In this document: positions 8,295 to 18,624 of the stretch, one piece after another
Position numbering within the stretch: position 1 is the stretch's first letter
How the letters are laid out: the number at the start of each line of letters is the position of its first letter
Assembly: GCF_025200715.1 (NCBI RefSeq)
Contig: NZ_CP104143.1
Location: 372,001 to 436,000 of the forward strand
Length of the DNA stretch: 64,000 nt
Direction: 5' to 3'
Origin: Rhizobium sullae
GTDB taxonomy: Bacteria > Pseudomonadota > Alphaproteobacteria > Rhizobiales > Rhizobiaceae
Program-made: the position numbers and the translations under genes
Notes under the pieces: generated by a model
What the model was told of the DNA's origin: nothing
The model's database searches: none
The model's input: only the letters and a program-made list of their open reading frames with translations

Positions 8295-9890
8295 GTGGAA
8301 GACCCCGAAGGCGGCGCAAAGCCGCAATTTGACGGGGCGTCAGCGGCAGTGCGCAGGGACGGCAAGAAATCCCGGCGCCGCAAGGGCAAACGGGGCGACC
8401 AGTCCCGCAACGCGCCTCATGCCGCTTCGCATGCCTCCTCCGAGACATCCGGAGAGGCAGCGCGCCCGATGGAAGCTGCGGCCGGGAACCCGGCCCGCAA
8501 GCGCAAACGCCGCCGCCGCAGTAACGGCGGCCAGCGCCCTGACGGCGCATCCCCAGCGATCCAGCAGCATGAAAAGCCGGCTCCAGTCGCGCGGACAGAT
8601 GGTGAGGCTTCGTCCAGCCGCCGCAACCGGCGCAAGCACCGCGGAAAACGCGGCCTGCAGGGACGACCACTGGCGCCCGGCAAGGCCGTCGATCAGCCAG
8701 CGATCGCGGCCGAGCTTACTGCCACTGCCAAGAATTCCGCCATTGCGAGAGCTCCAGCGATCGCGAAAGCCCCAGTGATCGCAAAAGCCAATGGGCATTC
8801 CGAGCCTCGAGACGATGGCTTCAATCGCAGCGGCCGGCCGCCTGAACGCGAGCGCCGCGATCGCGCCGGCGAGCATCCCTGGCCGGACGAACTCTATGCC
8901 GCGCTTGACCTCGGCACGAACAACTGCCGCCTGCTCATTGCCCAACCCACCCGGCCGGGCCAGTTCCGCGTCGTCGATGCCTTTTCGCGAATCGTCCGCC
9001 TCGGCGAGGGGCTTGCTGCCAGTGGCCGCCTTTCCAGCGAGGCGATGGACCGCGCCGTCGATGCGCTGCGTGTCTGCGCCTCAAAGCTCAAGAGCCGCGA
9101 GATCCGCCGCATGCGGCTGATCGCTACCGAAGCCTGCCGTCAGGCCGCAAACGGCGACATCTTCCTGGAGCGCGTCGTGGCGGAAACCGGCCTCGAACTC
9201 GAAATCATCGACCGCGAAACCGAAGCGCGCCTTGCCGTATCCGGCTGCTCGTCACTGGTCGGCCGCGAAACACGTTCAGTCGTGCTATTCGATATCGGCG
9301 GCGGTTCCTCGGAAATCGCTGTGATCCGTATCGGCGAGAGCCGCTTCAGCCGCCTTGCCAATCACATCACCCACTGGACCTCGCTGCCGGTCGGCGTCGT
9401 CACGCTGTCCGAGCGCCATGGCGGGCAACATGTAACACCCGAGAGCTTCGAGACCATGGTGTCGGAAGTGGGCGGCATGCTTGCGCGCTTCGACTGCCCA
9501 GAAATTGAGATCGCACATTCGGGCGACTTTCACCTGATCGGCACGTCCGGCACGGTAACGACGCTGGCTGGGGTCCACCTCGACCTGCCGCGCTACGACC
9601 GCCGCAAGGTGGATGGCATCTGGCTTTCGGATGACGAGGTCTCGGCCATGCAGGCGAAGCTCCTCTCCTGGGATTTCGAAAGCCGCGCCGCCAATCCCTG
9701 CATCGGGCCGGACCGCGCCGATCTGGTGCTCGCCGGCTGCGCCATTCTGGAGGCGATCCGCCGCCGCTGGCCGAGCCCGCGCATGCGCGTTGCCGATCGC
9801 GGCTTGAGGGAAGGCCTCTTGACCGACATGATGGCGGACGACGGCGTCTGGCGGCGTCATCGAAACCGCCGCGGCCAGCGCGCAAGGTAG
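8295..9890 (+). CDS. Ppx/GppA-family phosphatase with long basic N-terminal tail
   Basis: The C-terminal ~330 residues carry the Ppx/GppA fold of the ASKHA superfamily: phosphate-1 motif LDLGTNNCRLLIA, RLGEGL, ATEACRQA, and the glycine-rich phosphate-2 motif FDIGGGSSEIA. Family members hydrolyse inorganic polyphosphate or pppGpp; which one cannot be read from sequence. The N-terminal ~195 residues are low-complexity Lys/Arg/Ala/Pro (KKSRRRKGKRGD and KRKRRRRSNGG clusters), probably disordered and possibly RNA- or polyphosphate-binding. The frame is open back to 8052, but codons before ~8280 look non-coding; GTG 8295 is preferred and GTG 8281-region codons are out of frame. It sits six bases before rlmE, suggesting one transcript. 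Confidence 0.85.
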   Translation: MEDPEGGAKPQFDGASAAVRRDGKKSRRRKGKRGDQSRNAPHAASHASSETSGEAARPMEAAAGNPARKRKRRRRSNGGQRPDGASPAIQQHEKPAPVARTDGEASSSRRNRRKHRGKRGLQGRPLAPGKAVDQPAIAAELTATAKNSAIARAPAIAKAPVIAKANGHSEPRDDGFNRSGRPPERERRDRAGEHPWPDELYAALDLGTNNCRLLIAQPTRPGQFRVVDAFSRIVRLGEGLAASGRLSSEAMDRAVDALRVCASKLKSREIRRMRLIATEACRQAANGDIFLERVVAETGLELEIIDRETEARLAVSGCSSLVGRETRSVVLFDIGGGSSEIAVIRIGESRFSRLANHITHWTSLPVGVVTLSERHGGQHVTPESFETMVSEVGGMLARFDCPEIEIAHSGDFHLIGTSGTVTTLAGVHLDLPRYDRRKVDGIWLSDDEVSAMQAKLLSWDFESRAANPCIGPDRADLVLAGCAILEAIRRRWPSPRMRVADRGLREGLLTDMMADDGVWRRHRNRRGQRAR

Positions 9891-9896
9891 GAATGA

Positions 9897-10616
9897 ATGA
9901 CAAAGGCACCGATCGCGGGCAACCGCACCGGCCGCAAGCTCGGCCAGCGCGTCAAGAAAAAGAAGCTCAAGGCCTCATCGCGCCAGTGGCTGCAGCGCCA
10001 TATCAACGATCCTTACGTGCAGCGCGCGCAGCTCGAAGGCTATCGGGCCCGCGCTGCCTTCAAGCTGCTGGAGATCGACGAGAAGCACAATATCCTCAAA
10101 GGCGCCCGCCGCATCATCGATCTCGGGGCCGCACCGGGCAGCTGGTCGCAGATCGCCGCCAAGGTGACCGGCTCGACCGACGAGGATATCCGCGTTGCGG
10201 CCATCGATTTCCTGGAAATGGCGCCGCTTCCCGGCGTGAAGATCCTGCAGCTCGATTTTCTTGATCCGGAAGCGCCGGCGAAACTGATGGAAGCGGTCGG
10301 CGGCACGCCGGACCTGGTGATGTCCGACATGGCGGCCCCCACCACCGGCCACCACCGCACCGACCATTTGCGCACGATGCATCTCTGCGAAGTGGCGGCG
10401 CACTTTGCCGTTGAGGTTCTGGGCGAGGGCGGCCATTTCCTCGCCAAGACCTTTCAGGGCGGCACGGAGCGCGAATTGCTGAACATGCTGAAACAGCATT
10501 TCCGCCAGGTTGTGCACGTCAAGCCCGCTTCCTCGCGCGCCGAATCGGTCGAGATGTTCCTGCTGGCGAAGGGCTTTAAAGGCCGCAAGTCGGCCACCGA
10601 CGTTGCGGAAGCTTGA
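9897..10616 (+). CDS. rlmE: 23S rRNA (uridine-2552-2'-O)-methyltransferase RlmE
   Basis: The 239-residue product is an FtsJ/RrmJ methyltransferase: basic N-terminus ([18 protein letters not shown]), [13 protein letters not shown] with the first catalytic Lys, SAM-binding [11 protein letters not shown], catalytic Asp in [11 protein letters not shown], Lys in [11 protein letters not shown] and the closing Glu in [10 protein letters not shown]. These give the K-D-K-E tetrad of 2'-O-methyltransferases. The family methylates U2552 in the A-loop of 23S rRNA during late 50S assembly. The ATG at 9897 is preceded by AGGTAGGAATGA. Coupling with the upstream Ppx/GppA gene is common in rhizobia. Confidence 0.95.
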   Translation: MTKAPIAGNRTGRKLGQRVKKKKLKASSRQWLQRHINDPYVQRAQLEGYRARAAFKLLEIDEKHNILKGARRIIDLGAAPGSWSQIAAKVTGSTDEDIRVAAIDFLEMAPLPGVKILQLDFLDPEAPAKLMEAVGGTPDLVMSDMAAPTTGHHRTDHLRTMHLCEVAAHFAVEVLGEGGHFLAKTFQGGTERELLNMLKQHFRQVVHVKPASSRAESVEMFLLAKGFKGRKSATDVAEA

Positions 10617-10674
10617 TCTTTGGTATCGTCTATGGCGATGATGACGGCTTACAGGATTGGAATGCCGCGACCTC

Positions 10675-11058
10675 ATGCTTCTCTATGTCACTCTCGGAAC
10701 CAACGACATCGAACGCGCCCGGCGCTTCTATGACGCCGTGCTGCCGGTGCTCGGTTACAAGCTACAACGTCTCTCTGACGAGGAAATCGGTTACTCCGCC
10801 GACGGCGACACGCGGTCGCGCCTGTGGATCGTCACGCCATTCAATCGCCGCCGCGCCACCGGCGGCAATGGTTCCATGGTGGCACTCAGCGCCGAAACTC
10901 GCGCGGATGTCGATGCATTCTATGCGGCAGCACTTGCGGAAGGCGGTACTGATGACGGTAAGCCCGGCTTGCGCTCCTACCACGCGAATTTCTACGCCGC
11001 CTATGTCCGCGATCCCGACGGCAACAAGCTTGCCGCCGTCTGCGAAAGTCCGGAATAG
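10675..11058 (+). CDS. VOC-family (glyoxalase/bleomycin-resistance-like) protein
   Basis: A 127-residue single-domain protein with the vicinal-oxygen-chelate pattern: VTLGTNDIERARRFYDAVLPVLG at the start, then DAFYAAALAEGG and FYAAYVRDPDGNKLAAVC at the end. The domain repeats two beta-alpha-beta-beta-beta units and usually binds a divalent metal; the substrate is not predictable. The ATG at 10675 is preferred over the TTG at 10657. The downstream MFS exporter gene ends four bases away on the opposite strand, so the two genes converge tightly. Confidence 0.8.
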   Translation: MLLYVTLGTNDIERARRFYDAVLPVLGYKLQRLSDEEIGYSADGDTRSRLWIVTPFNRRRATGGNGSMVALSAETRADVDAFYAAALAEGGTDDGKPGLRSYHANFYAAYVRDPDGNKLAAVCESPE

Positions 11059-11061
11059 CCG

Positions 11062-12483
11062 CTACCTCACGGCCTGCTGCTCGGCCTCGATGGCCGGCCC
11101 GACCCGCTTGGCGCCATGGCCGGAAACCAGTGCTCCTGCATTCCTGTCCATGAGGATGAAGGGGATCATCGCCACGACCGTCAGTCCGGCGATGACGTAG
11201 AAGGCCAGGTGGAAGTCGGCGACTTGCAGCGCCTCGCCGCGGAAATAGATGGACGTCTCGAGGATCGCTGCTGCCAGGGCAACGCCGAGTGCGAGGCTGA
11301 TCTGCTGCATCGCCGAACTCATCGAGGTTGCCTGGCTTGCCTCCTTGTCGTCAATATCCGCAAAGGCGAGCGCGTTCACGCCGGTGAACATGAAGGAGCG
11401 TGAGAAGCCGCCAACGAGCAGCACCGCGATGATGACGAGATGCGGCGTTGCGGGCGTGAAGAAGCCTGTCGCGATTGTAACGATAGTCGTGACCGCGGCT
11501 GCCGAAAGAAGCGTTGTACGGAAGCCGGTAGCGGCGAAAACGCGCCGCGCCATGAATTTGGTGGTGATTGCGCCGATTGCGCCGGAAAAAGTGATGAGGC
11601 CGGACTGGAACGGTGTCAGGCCAAAGCCGAGCTGCAGCATGAGCGGAGTCAGGAATGGCATGGCGCCGATGCAGATGCGAAACAGGTTGCCGCCCGTCGT
11701 CGCAGTGCGGAAGGTCGGGTTACGGAAGAGGTTCAAGTTCAGGATCGGGGCCGGATGGCGCTTGGCGTGACGCACATAGAGATAGCCGCAAAGGAAGCCG
11801 ATCAAGGTGGACGTGACGCCGATCGCCGGCGGTAGTGCCGGAAGGCTGACGACCGAAAGGCCGAAAACGACACCAGCGGCGGAAAGCGCGGTCAGCATGA
11901 AGCCGGTGAAATCCAGTTTCGGCGGCATCGTTGCTTCAACCTCCGGCAGAAAGATTGTCGCGAGCCAGACACCGATGATGCCGACCGGCACGTTGATCAG
12001 GAAGATCCAGTGCCAGCTGAAATAAGTGGTGATAAAGCCGCCGAGCGGCGGACCGGCGAGCGGACCGACAAGGGCAGGAATCGTCAGCAGCGCCATGGCG
12101 GAAACCAGTTCGCTCCGCTGGGTGGTACGCAGGAGAACGAGGCGGCCGACCGGCGTCATCATCGCACCGCCCATGCCTTGCAGGAAGCGGGCGAAGACGA
12201 ATTCGACCAGGTTTGAGGATGCCGCGCAGAAGATCGAACCGATGACGAAGACGCAAATCGCAAGCCGGAAGATGCGCTTGGCGCCGAACCTGTCCGCCAT
12301 CCAGCCGCTGACCGGAATGAAGACCGCAAGCGACACCATGTAGGAGGTCAGCGCCAGCTTCAGCGTAATCGGCCCGACATGCAGGTCGTTGGCGATCGCG
12401 GGCAGGGCGGTCGAAATGACGGTGGAATCCATCTGCTCCATGAAGAGCGCGACGGCGAGTATCAGCGGAACGATGCGGTTCAT
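11062..12483 (-). CDS. MFS exporter, DHA2 (EmrB/QacA) type
   Basis: A 473-residue inner-membrane protein with 13-14 hydrophobic segments. The first helix carries FMEQMDSTVISTALPAIANDL (the DHA2 motif D1), followed by motif A SGWMADRFGAKR and motif C-like PALVGPLAGPPLGG, and FSWHWIFLINVPVG, all diagnostic of the DHA2 drug:H+ antiporter family. The likely function is proton-driven export of a drug-like or metabolite substrate. ATG 12483 has AAGG nine bases upstream; ATG 12522 (GGGA upstream) would add 13 residues. No partner membrane-fusion gene is adjacent. The gene is divergent from the metallo-hydrolase at 12729. Confidence 0.88.
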   Translation of the reverse strand: MNRIVPLILAVALFMEQMDSTVISTALPAIANDLHVGPITLKLALTSYMVSLAVFIPVSGWMADRFGAKRIFRLAICVFVIGSIFCAASSNLVEFVFARFLQGMGGAMMTPVGRLVLLRTTQRSELVSAMALLTIPALVGPLAGPPLGGFITTYFSWHWIFLINVPVGIIGVWLATIFLPEVEATMPPKLDFTGFMLTALSAAGVVFGLSVVSLPALPPAIGVTSTLIGFLCGYLYVRHAKRHPAPILNLNLFRNPTFRTATTGGNLFRICIGAMPFLTPLMLQLGFGLTPFQSGLITFSGAIGAITTKFMARRVFAATGFRTTLLSAAAVTTIVTIATGFFTPATPHLVIIAVLLVGGFSRSFMFTGVNALAFADIDDKEASQATSMSSAMQQISLALGVALAAAILETSIYFRGEALQVADFHLAFYVIAGLTVVAMIPFILMDRNAGALVSGHGAKRVGPAIEAEQQAVR

Positions 12484-12728
12484 AGGCAAAAGCCTTGACG
12501 ACTCGGAGGTGGCGGGGAGCATGTGCTGTTTAGTCCCGGTTGCCGCCTCTGCCAATCCCCGAAACTGCTGGAGTTACACGTTCGTATCACTAGTGCGTGA
12601 GACGGCTTGCCGGACAACTTCTCCTTTCAAAATTGACATATGTTTGAGCCGCCGGGGCGAGAATCCCGGTTGCAAGAATCATCAGCGTCGGTGCGGCGAC
12701 GCACCGCACACTATTGGAGGATGGATAA

Positions 12729-13721
12729 ATGGCAGCTTCTTTGGGGATGAAGCGGCGCACGCTTTTTGCCGCAGGCATCGGCCTGCTCGCTGCGCCGGTT
12801 ATTTTAAGAGCAACGGCTTCAGCGGCCGTAAGCGGAGAACAAAGCAATATGAATGCAATGGCGCTGCCCGAGATCAACCAGTTCAAGCTCGGCTCCTTCA
12901 AGATCGTTGCGATCAGAGACGGCAGCAATGTTCTGGACAAGCCCTTCGAAACTTTCGGGACAAACCAGGATCCCGAAGTGGTCAGGAAGTTGCTCGGCGA
13001 CAATTTCCTGCCGGCGGAGAAATTCGTGAACAGCTATGCGCCGGCGCTCATCGATACCGGCTCGGACGTCGTTCTGGTCGACACTGGCTTCGGTGCCGCC
13101 GGCCGCGAGCGGGGCCTCGGCAAGCTGCAGGACAGCCTCAAGGCTGCGGGCTATTCGGCCGACGACGTTACCGTCGTCGCGCTGACCCATATGCACGGCG
13201 ATCACATCGGCGGCCTCATGGAAAACGGCGCTCCGGCCTTCAAGAATGCGCGCTATGTGGCAGGTCAGGCGGAATACGATTTCTGGTCCAGCAAGGCGCG
13301 TGAGGGAACGCCGGCCGAAGGCGGTCACAAGGCTGTTCTATCCAATGTCGTTCCGCTCGCCGAAAAGACCACCTTCATCAAGGAAGGCGATTCGATCGTG
13401 AGCGGCGTGACCGCGATGCTGGCGCCAGGCCATACGCCGGGCCACATGATTTTCCATGCCGAATCGGATGGCAAGCGGATCGTCTTTGCCGGCGACACCG
13501 CCAACCACTACATCCTGTCGCTCCTCTATCCCGAATGGGAGGTTCGCTTCGACATGGACAAGGCGCAGGCCGCTGCCTCGCGCAAGAAGGTCTTCGATAT
13601 GATCGCGACCGACAAGGCGGCCTTCCTCGGCTACCATATGCCGTTCCCTGCCGTCGGCTTCGCGGTGAAGGAGGGAACGGGCTACCGTTTCGTGCCGAAA
13701 ACCTACCAGTTCGACATCTGA
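12729..13721 (+). CDS. Tat-exported MBL-fold metallo-hydrolase
   Basis: A 330-residue protein with a twin-arginine signal (KRRTLFAAGIG followed by hydrophobic residues, cleavage near ASA) and a metallo-beta-lactamase fold. The metal motif HMHGDH is at about residues 154-159, followed by APGHTPGHM (third His) and VFAGDT (bridging Asp) and a late His in GYHMPFPAVG. Members hydrolyse varied esters, lactones or thioesters in the periplasm; the substrate is unknown. The ATG at 12729 follows GGAGG. It is divergent from the MFS exporter, with a ~245-base shared upstream region, and a terminator follows. Confidence 0.88.
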   Translation: MAASLGMKRRTLFAAGIGLLAAPVILRATASAAVSGEQSNMNAMALPEINQFKLGSFKIVAIRDGSNVLDKPFETFGTNQDPEVVRKLLGDNFLPAEKFVNSYAPALIDTGSDVVLVDTGFGAAGRERGLGKLQDSLKAAGYSADDVTVVALTHMHGDHIGGLMENGAPAFKNARYVAGQAEYDFWSSKAREGTPAEGGHKAVLSNVVPLAEKTTFIKEGDSIVSGVTAMLAPGHTPGHMIFHAESDGKRIVFAGDTANHYILSLLYPEWEVRFDMDKAQAAASRKKVFDMIATDKAAFLGYHMPFPAVGFAVKEGTGYRFVPKTYQFDI

Positions 13722-13745
13722 TCCCAGGCGCATGGCAGCCATTAC

Positions 13746-13772
13746 ACGCCCGGTGCATGCGCCGGGCGTTTT
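13746..13772 (+). terminator. terminator after the Tat metallo-hydrolase gene
   Basis: ACGCCCGG pairs with CCGGGCGT around TGCATGCG and is followed by TTT, 25 bases after the stop codon. Confidence 0.75.
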
Positions 13773-13887
13773 GCTATTCCCTTCCTCTCACAGACGTGTT
13801 ACGAGCCCTCGCCAACTTCCAAAGCAACCCTTGCACACCACCGGTGCGGACGATTCGTTCCGGGTGGGTCGCATTTTTCTCGATTGA

Positions 13888-15381
<1,494 letters not shown>

Positions 15382-15383
15382 TC

Positions 15384-15944
15384 ATGACTGCGGGTAGCCG
15401 GATACCATCTTGGATGATCGGGCTGCTCGCCATTCTCTGCCTTGCAGTATTGGCATGGACGACCTTCGGCTTCGTCCTGCCTTTCCAGCATGAAACCGGC
15501 GAAGCGGTTCTCGATACCTATTTCACCGGCTATGATCAGCCCACGGTTGCCGCCATGCAGAAGCTGCTGAGCGAGAACGACGTCGCGCAGGCGCTGCTGC
15601 GCGGCATGTATCTCGGCCCGGAGCTCGTCCTTCCTGCGCTGGTGACGATGCTGCTCTTCGCGATTGTCCTGAAGCTCCAGCCAGGCGGCAGCTATTTCGG
15701 CAAGCCGATGCATCCAGCGTTGATCAAGGCGATCTATGCCCTGCCGTTCATCTACGGCCTTGCCGATTATGCCGAGAATATCTCCAGCCTGATTGCCTTC
15801 GGCGACGACAACGCCGCTTCATCCGCCGCGGCGTTGCTGCCTTGGATGACAAAGCTGAAATTCGCAGCACTCGTCGTCTCGGCAATCGTCATCCTTCGCT
15901 TCCTTCTGATCCGTCTCTCACCCGGCGATATCGACCGGCGATAG
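15384..15944 (+). CDS. uncharacterised four-helix membrane protein
   Basis: A 186-residue protein with hydrophobic segments at about 10-30, 75-97, 113-130 and 152-172 and a short charged C-terminus (RLSPGDIDRR). Between helices 1 and 2 lies a ~45-residue hydrophilic region (HETGEAVLDTYFTGYDQPTV). It begins two bases after guaB, so it is probably read from the same transcript, but nothing in it suggests a role in purine synthesis. The gene was not recognised. Confidence 0.75.
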   Translation: MTAGSRIPSWMIGLLAILCLAVLAWTTFGFVLPFQHETGEAVLDTYFTGYDQPTVAAMQKLLSENDVAQALLRGMYLGPELVLPALVTMLLFAIVLKLQPGGSYFGKPMHPALIKAIYALPFIYGLADYAENISSLIAFGDDNAASSAAALLPWMTKLKFAALVVSAIVILRFLLIRLSPGDIDRR

Positions 15945-16011
15945 GCTGGCAAGTGCCGGGATTTTCCTCTACTGCTTTGAAAAATATGAGAGAAGCCGCG
16001 AAGGAGACACC

Positions 16012-16431
16012 ATGGCCGGCTACGAGATGTTCTGGCCCATCATCGCCCATGTCGCGCTGGTCTATGGCCTCTTCATACTGCTCAGCGTCCGCCGCCGGAA
16101 GGCGGTGCAGGCGGGCAAGGCGCGGCTTTCGGACTATCGCGAAAACCGCAGCGAGCCGCCGGAAAGCCTCTTCGTCAAGAACAGCATCGCCAATCAGTTC
16201 GAGCTGCCGGTTCTCTTTTATGTCTGCTGCATCCTGCTTTACATCACCGAGGCCGACAATCTGGCTGCCCTCGTGCTCGCCTGGAGTTTTGTCGCTTTGC
16301 GGTACGCCCACGCGTTCGTACATGTGACAAGCAATCGCATGCGTTTCCGAAGTCCACTCTTTGCTGCGGGCTATGTGGTGCTTGCCGTCATGTGGGCGTG
16401 GCTCGCCGGCTGGATGGCGTTCAGCGGGTAA
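16012..16431 (+). CDS. MAPEG-family membrane protein
   Basis: A 139-residue protein with four membrane helices and the MAPEG pattern: NSIANQFELPVLFYVCCILLY, then ALRYAHAFVHVTSNRMRFRSPLF. MAPEG proteins are membrane-associated glutathione or eicosanoid metabolism enzymes; bacterial members are mostly uncharacterised. GAAGGAG stands six bases before the ATG. It follows guaB and the four-helix protein on the same strand, after a 67-base gap. Confidence 0.85.
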   Translation: MAGYEMFWPIIAHVALVYGLFILLSVRRRKAVQAGKARLSDYRENRSEPPESLFVKNSIANQFELPVLFYVCCILLYITEADNLAALVLAWSFVALRYAHAFVHVTSNRMRFRSPLFAAGYVVLAVMWAWLAGWMAFSG

Positions 16432-16514
16432 CGCAGTTTTGTTCCTCGCGTTACCAGGCCCTGACCTATCTTCCCTCACTTGGCACTGAGCTGCGCAGGG
16501 AACAGGAGGTTCAA

Positions 16515-17390
16515 ATGGACAAGCCGGAAATCACGCAGGCGATGATAAACGCCTACGATGAATATACGCATCTGACGCTCGATCGCCGCAGTTTCATGGA
16601 CAAGCTGACGAAGCTTGCAGGATCGGCGGGTGCTGCCGCCGTCATCGCGCCGATGCTGGCGGCGAACAAGGCGAGCGCCGAAATGGTCCCGGCCAACGAC
16701 GAGCGGCTGAAGGCTGAGGACGTCGTCTATCCCGGCGGCAGCGGCGAGATGAAAGGCTATCTGGTCGAGCCGAAGGACGCCTCCGGAAAGCTCGGCAGCG
16801 TCATCGTCATTCACGAAAATCGCGGCCTCAACCCGCATATCCGCGACGTCGCCCGCCGCATGGCGCTGGAAGGCTTCGTAGCGCTGGCGCCGGATCTCCT
16901 TTCGCCGCTCGGCGGCACACCGGAAAACGAAGATCAGGCGCGGGAAATGTTCAGCAAGCTTGAGGCTGCCGCGACTGTCGCGAATGCCGAAGCGAGCCTC
17001 AAATACCTGAAGACACTCTCGGTTTCGAACGGCAACGTCGGCGTTGTCGGCTTTTGCTGGGGCGGCGGGGTGGCCAACAATTTTGCGACGAAATCACCGG
17101 AGCTGAAGGCGGCCGTCGCCTATTACGGCCCGCAGCCGAAAGCGGAAGAGGTGCCGAACATCAAGGCGGCGCTGATGCTGCATTATGCCGGTCTCGACGA
17201 CCGCATCAACGCCGGCATCGACGCCTACAAGAAGGCGTTGGAGGCAAATGGCAAGAGCGTCCAGATCTTCATCTACGACGGCGCCAACCATGCCTTCAAC
17301 AACGACACGTCTTCAGCACGCTATGACAAGAAAGCGGCCGATCTTGCCTGGGGCCGCACCGTCGAGTTCCTGAAGAAGAACCTTGCCTGA
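16515..17390 (+). CDS. dienelactone-hydrolase-family protein, probably exported
   Basis: A 291-residue alpha/beta hydrolase. The N-terminus has LDRRSFMDKLTKLAGSAGAAA, a twin-arginine-like signal although longer before the RR than usual. The DLH core has VIVIHENRGLNPHIRDVARR, the nucleophile elbow GFCWGG (Cys nucleophile, as in dienelactone hydrolases), the Asp in YAGLDDRIN and the His in DGANHAF. Family members cleave dienelactone in chloroaromatic degradation, but this subfamily has no known substrate. The ATG follows AGGAGG by five bases. The next gene, oxyR, converges and ends directly after the stop codon. Confidence 0.88.
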   Translation: MDKPEITQAMINAYDEYTHLTLDRRSFMDKLTKLAGSAGAAAVIAPMLAANKASAEMVPANDERLKAEDVVYPGGSGEMKGYLVEPKDASGKLGSVIVIHENRGLNPHIRDVARRMALEGFVALAPDLLSPLGGTPENEDQAREMFSKLEAAATVANAEASLKYLKTLSVSNGNVGVVGFCWGGGVANNFATKSPELKAAVAYYGPQPKAEEVPNIKAALMLHYAGLDDRINAGIDAYKKALEANGKSVQIFIYDGANHAFNNDTSSARYDKKAADLAWGRTVEFLKKNLA

Positions 17391-18296
17391 TCAGGCGGCG
17401 GCATCGCGCGCAACGGGCGAGGCGGCAATGATCGCCTCCGCCAGCGCGTCCATCTCCTTGGCGCGGTGGCTGCTGCGCCGCCAGGCAAGTCCGATCTCGC
17501 GCGAGGGCTGAGGCTCGGCGAAAGGCACGATACGGATCGAGTTGCGGCTGGTCTCCGTGGCGATCGCCATTTCCGGGATCAGTGTCATGCCCATGTCGTG
17601 CGACACCATCTGCAGCAGCGTCGCCATGGAGGTCGCACCGAAATTGACCAGGCTCCGCTTGCTGGCGCTGCAGACGGCAAGCGCCTGATCGCGCAGGCAA
17701 TGGCCCTCTTCCAGAAGCAGCAACCGGTCGACATTCACCTCGTTCTCGGTGAGCGGCGACAGCAACACGTTTTCGCCGTTCTCGGCGACCGCCATATAGA
17801 AGCGGTCGGTGAAGAGCGGCCGCGTATTGATGCCTTCGATGTCGAGGGGCAGGGCGGCGATGACGGCATCTAGCCTGCCTGCCGAAAGATCGGCCATGAG
17901 CCGGTCGGTCACTGCTTCCTTGAGCTCCACGTCGACGGACGGATAGGTCCGGCGCAGATGCGGAATGAACTGAGGCACGAGATAGGGTGCCACCGTCGGA
18001 ATGATGCCAATTCGGATCAGCCCCTCCAGCGGGCCGCCGCCCTTCCTGGCCGTCTGCTCTAGCAGATCGACCTGTTGGAGGATTGCGCGCACATGCAGCA
18101 GAACCTCCTCGCCCTTTTGGGTAAGCATAGTGTTGGTGCGCATCCGCTCTATCAGCTTGGCGCCGAGATATTCCTCCATTTCCATGATCTGCACCGAAAG
18201 CGCCGGCTGGCTGATGTGAACCATCTCGGCGGCCCGCCCGAAATGCCGGGCGGTCGCAAGGGCATCGAAATAGCGCATCTGGCGAAGCGTCAACAT
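17391..18296 (-). CDS. oxyR: hydrogen peroxide-sensing LysR-type regulator OxyR
   Basis: A 301-residue LysR protein with an N-terminal HTH (MLTLRQMRYFDALATARHFG, ISQPALSVQI). In the effector domain, EEGHCLRDQALAVCS places Cys200 and Cys209 exactly as E. coli OxyR Cys199/Cys208, the pair that forms the peroxide-induced disulfide. OxyR activates peroxide-defence genes and usually represses itself. No catalase gene is next to it here; instead a tiny ORF with its own terminator is divergent, reminiscent in layout of oxyR-oxyS in E. coli. Confidence 0.92.
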   Translation of the reverse strand: MLTLRQMRYFDALATARHFGRAAEMVHISQPALSVQIMEMEEYLGAKLIERMRTNTMLTQKGEEVLLHVRAILQQVDLLEQTARKGGGPLEGLIRIGIIPTVAPYLVPQFIPHLRRTYPSVDVELKEAVTDRLMADLSAGRLDAVIAALPLDIEGINTRPLFTDRFYMAVAENGENVLLSPLTENEVNVDRLLLLEEGHCLRDQALAVCSASKRSLVNFGATSMATLLQMVSHDMGMTLIPEMAIATETSRNSIRIVPFAEPQPSREIGLAWRRSSHRAKEMDALAEAIIAASPVARDAAA

Positions 18297-18365
18297 GATA
18301 AGTTTTTCCGATTGATACCTTCATTAAATACGAATTGGAAATTATCGAATGTCAATGGGAGAACA

Positions 18366-18449
18366 ATGCCGTTGGAACTCGCAGAGGGTTTCAAAACTCA
18401 TTTCCGTAAGGAGGATTTCATGTCCGATGGCCGGCTGCCGAATAACTGA
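18366..18449 (+). CDS. 27-residue ORF divergent from oxyR
   Basis: ATG 18366 has GGGAG five bases upstream and encodes 27 residues (MPLELAEGFKTHFRKEDF, ending MSDGRLPNN). An internal ATG at 18420 has an even better site (AAGGAGG) and would give a nine-residue peptide in the same frame. A strong terminator follows after 20 bases. The unit looks like a short transcript of ~170 bases starting near oxyR, which may be a small protein gene, a small RNA or both. No homologue was recognised. Confidence 0.45.
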   Translation: MPLELAEGFKTHFRKEDFMSDGRLPNN

Positions 18450-18469
18450 TTCACAGCTTTGACTGACCA

Positions 18470-18497
18470 AATCGGGGCAAATCGCCCCGATTTTCAC
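18470..18497 (+). terminator. terminator of the short unit divergent from oxyR
   Basis: AAATCGGGGC and GCCCCGATTT pair around a short loop, followed by T residues. It lies 20 bases after the 27-residue ORF and before the TetR gene. Confidence 0.75.
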
Positions 18498-18624
18498 ATG
18501 CTTCCGGCATCCGTTAAAATGCAAGCTTTTCGATTTACGGCGCATGAATGCCTGCGTGCCATATCGCTCGGATGCGTCGGCTTGAGTCATCTGCCGCCGC
18601 TCAACGATAAATTGTGGGAGCGAT

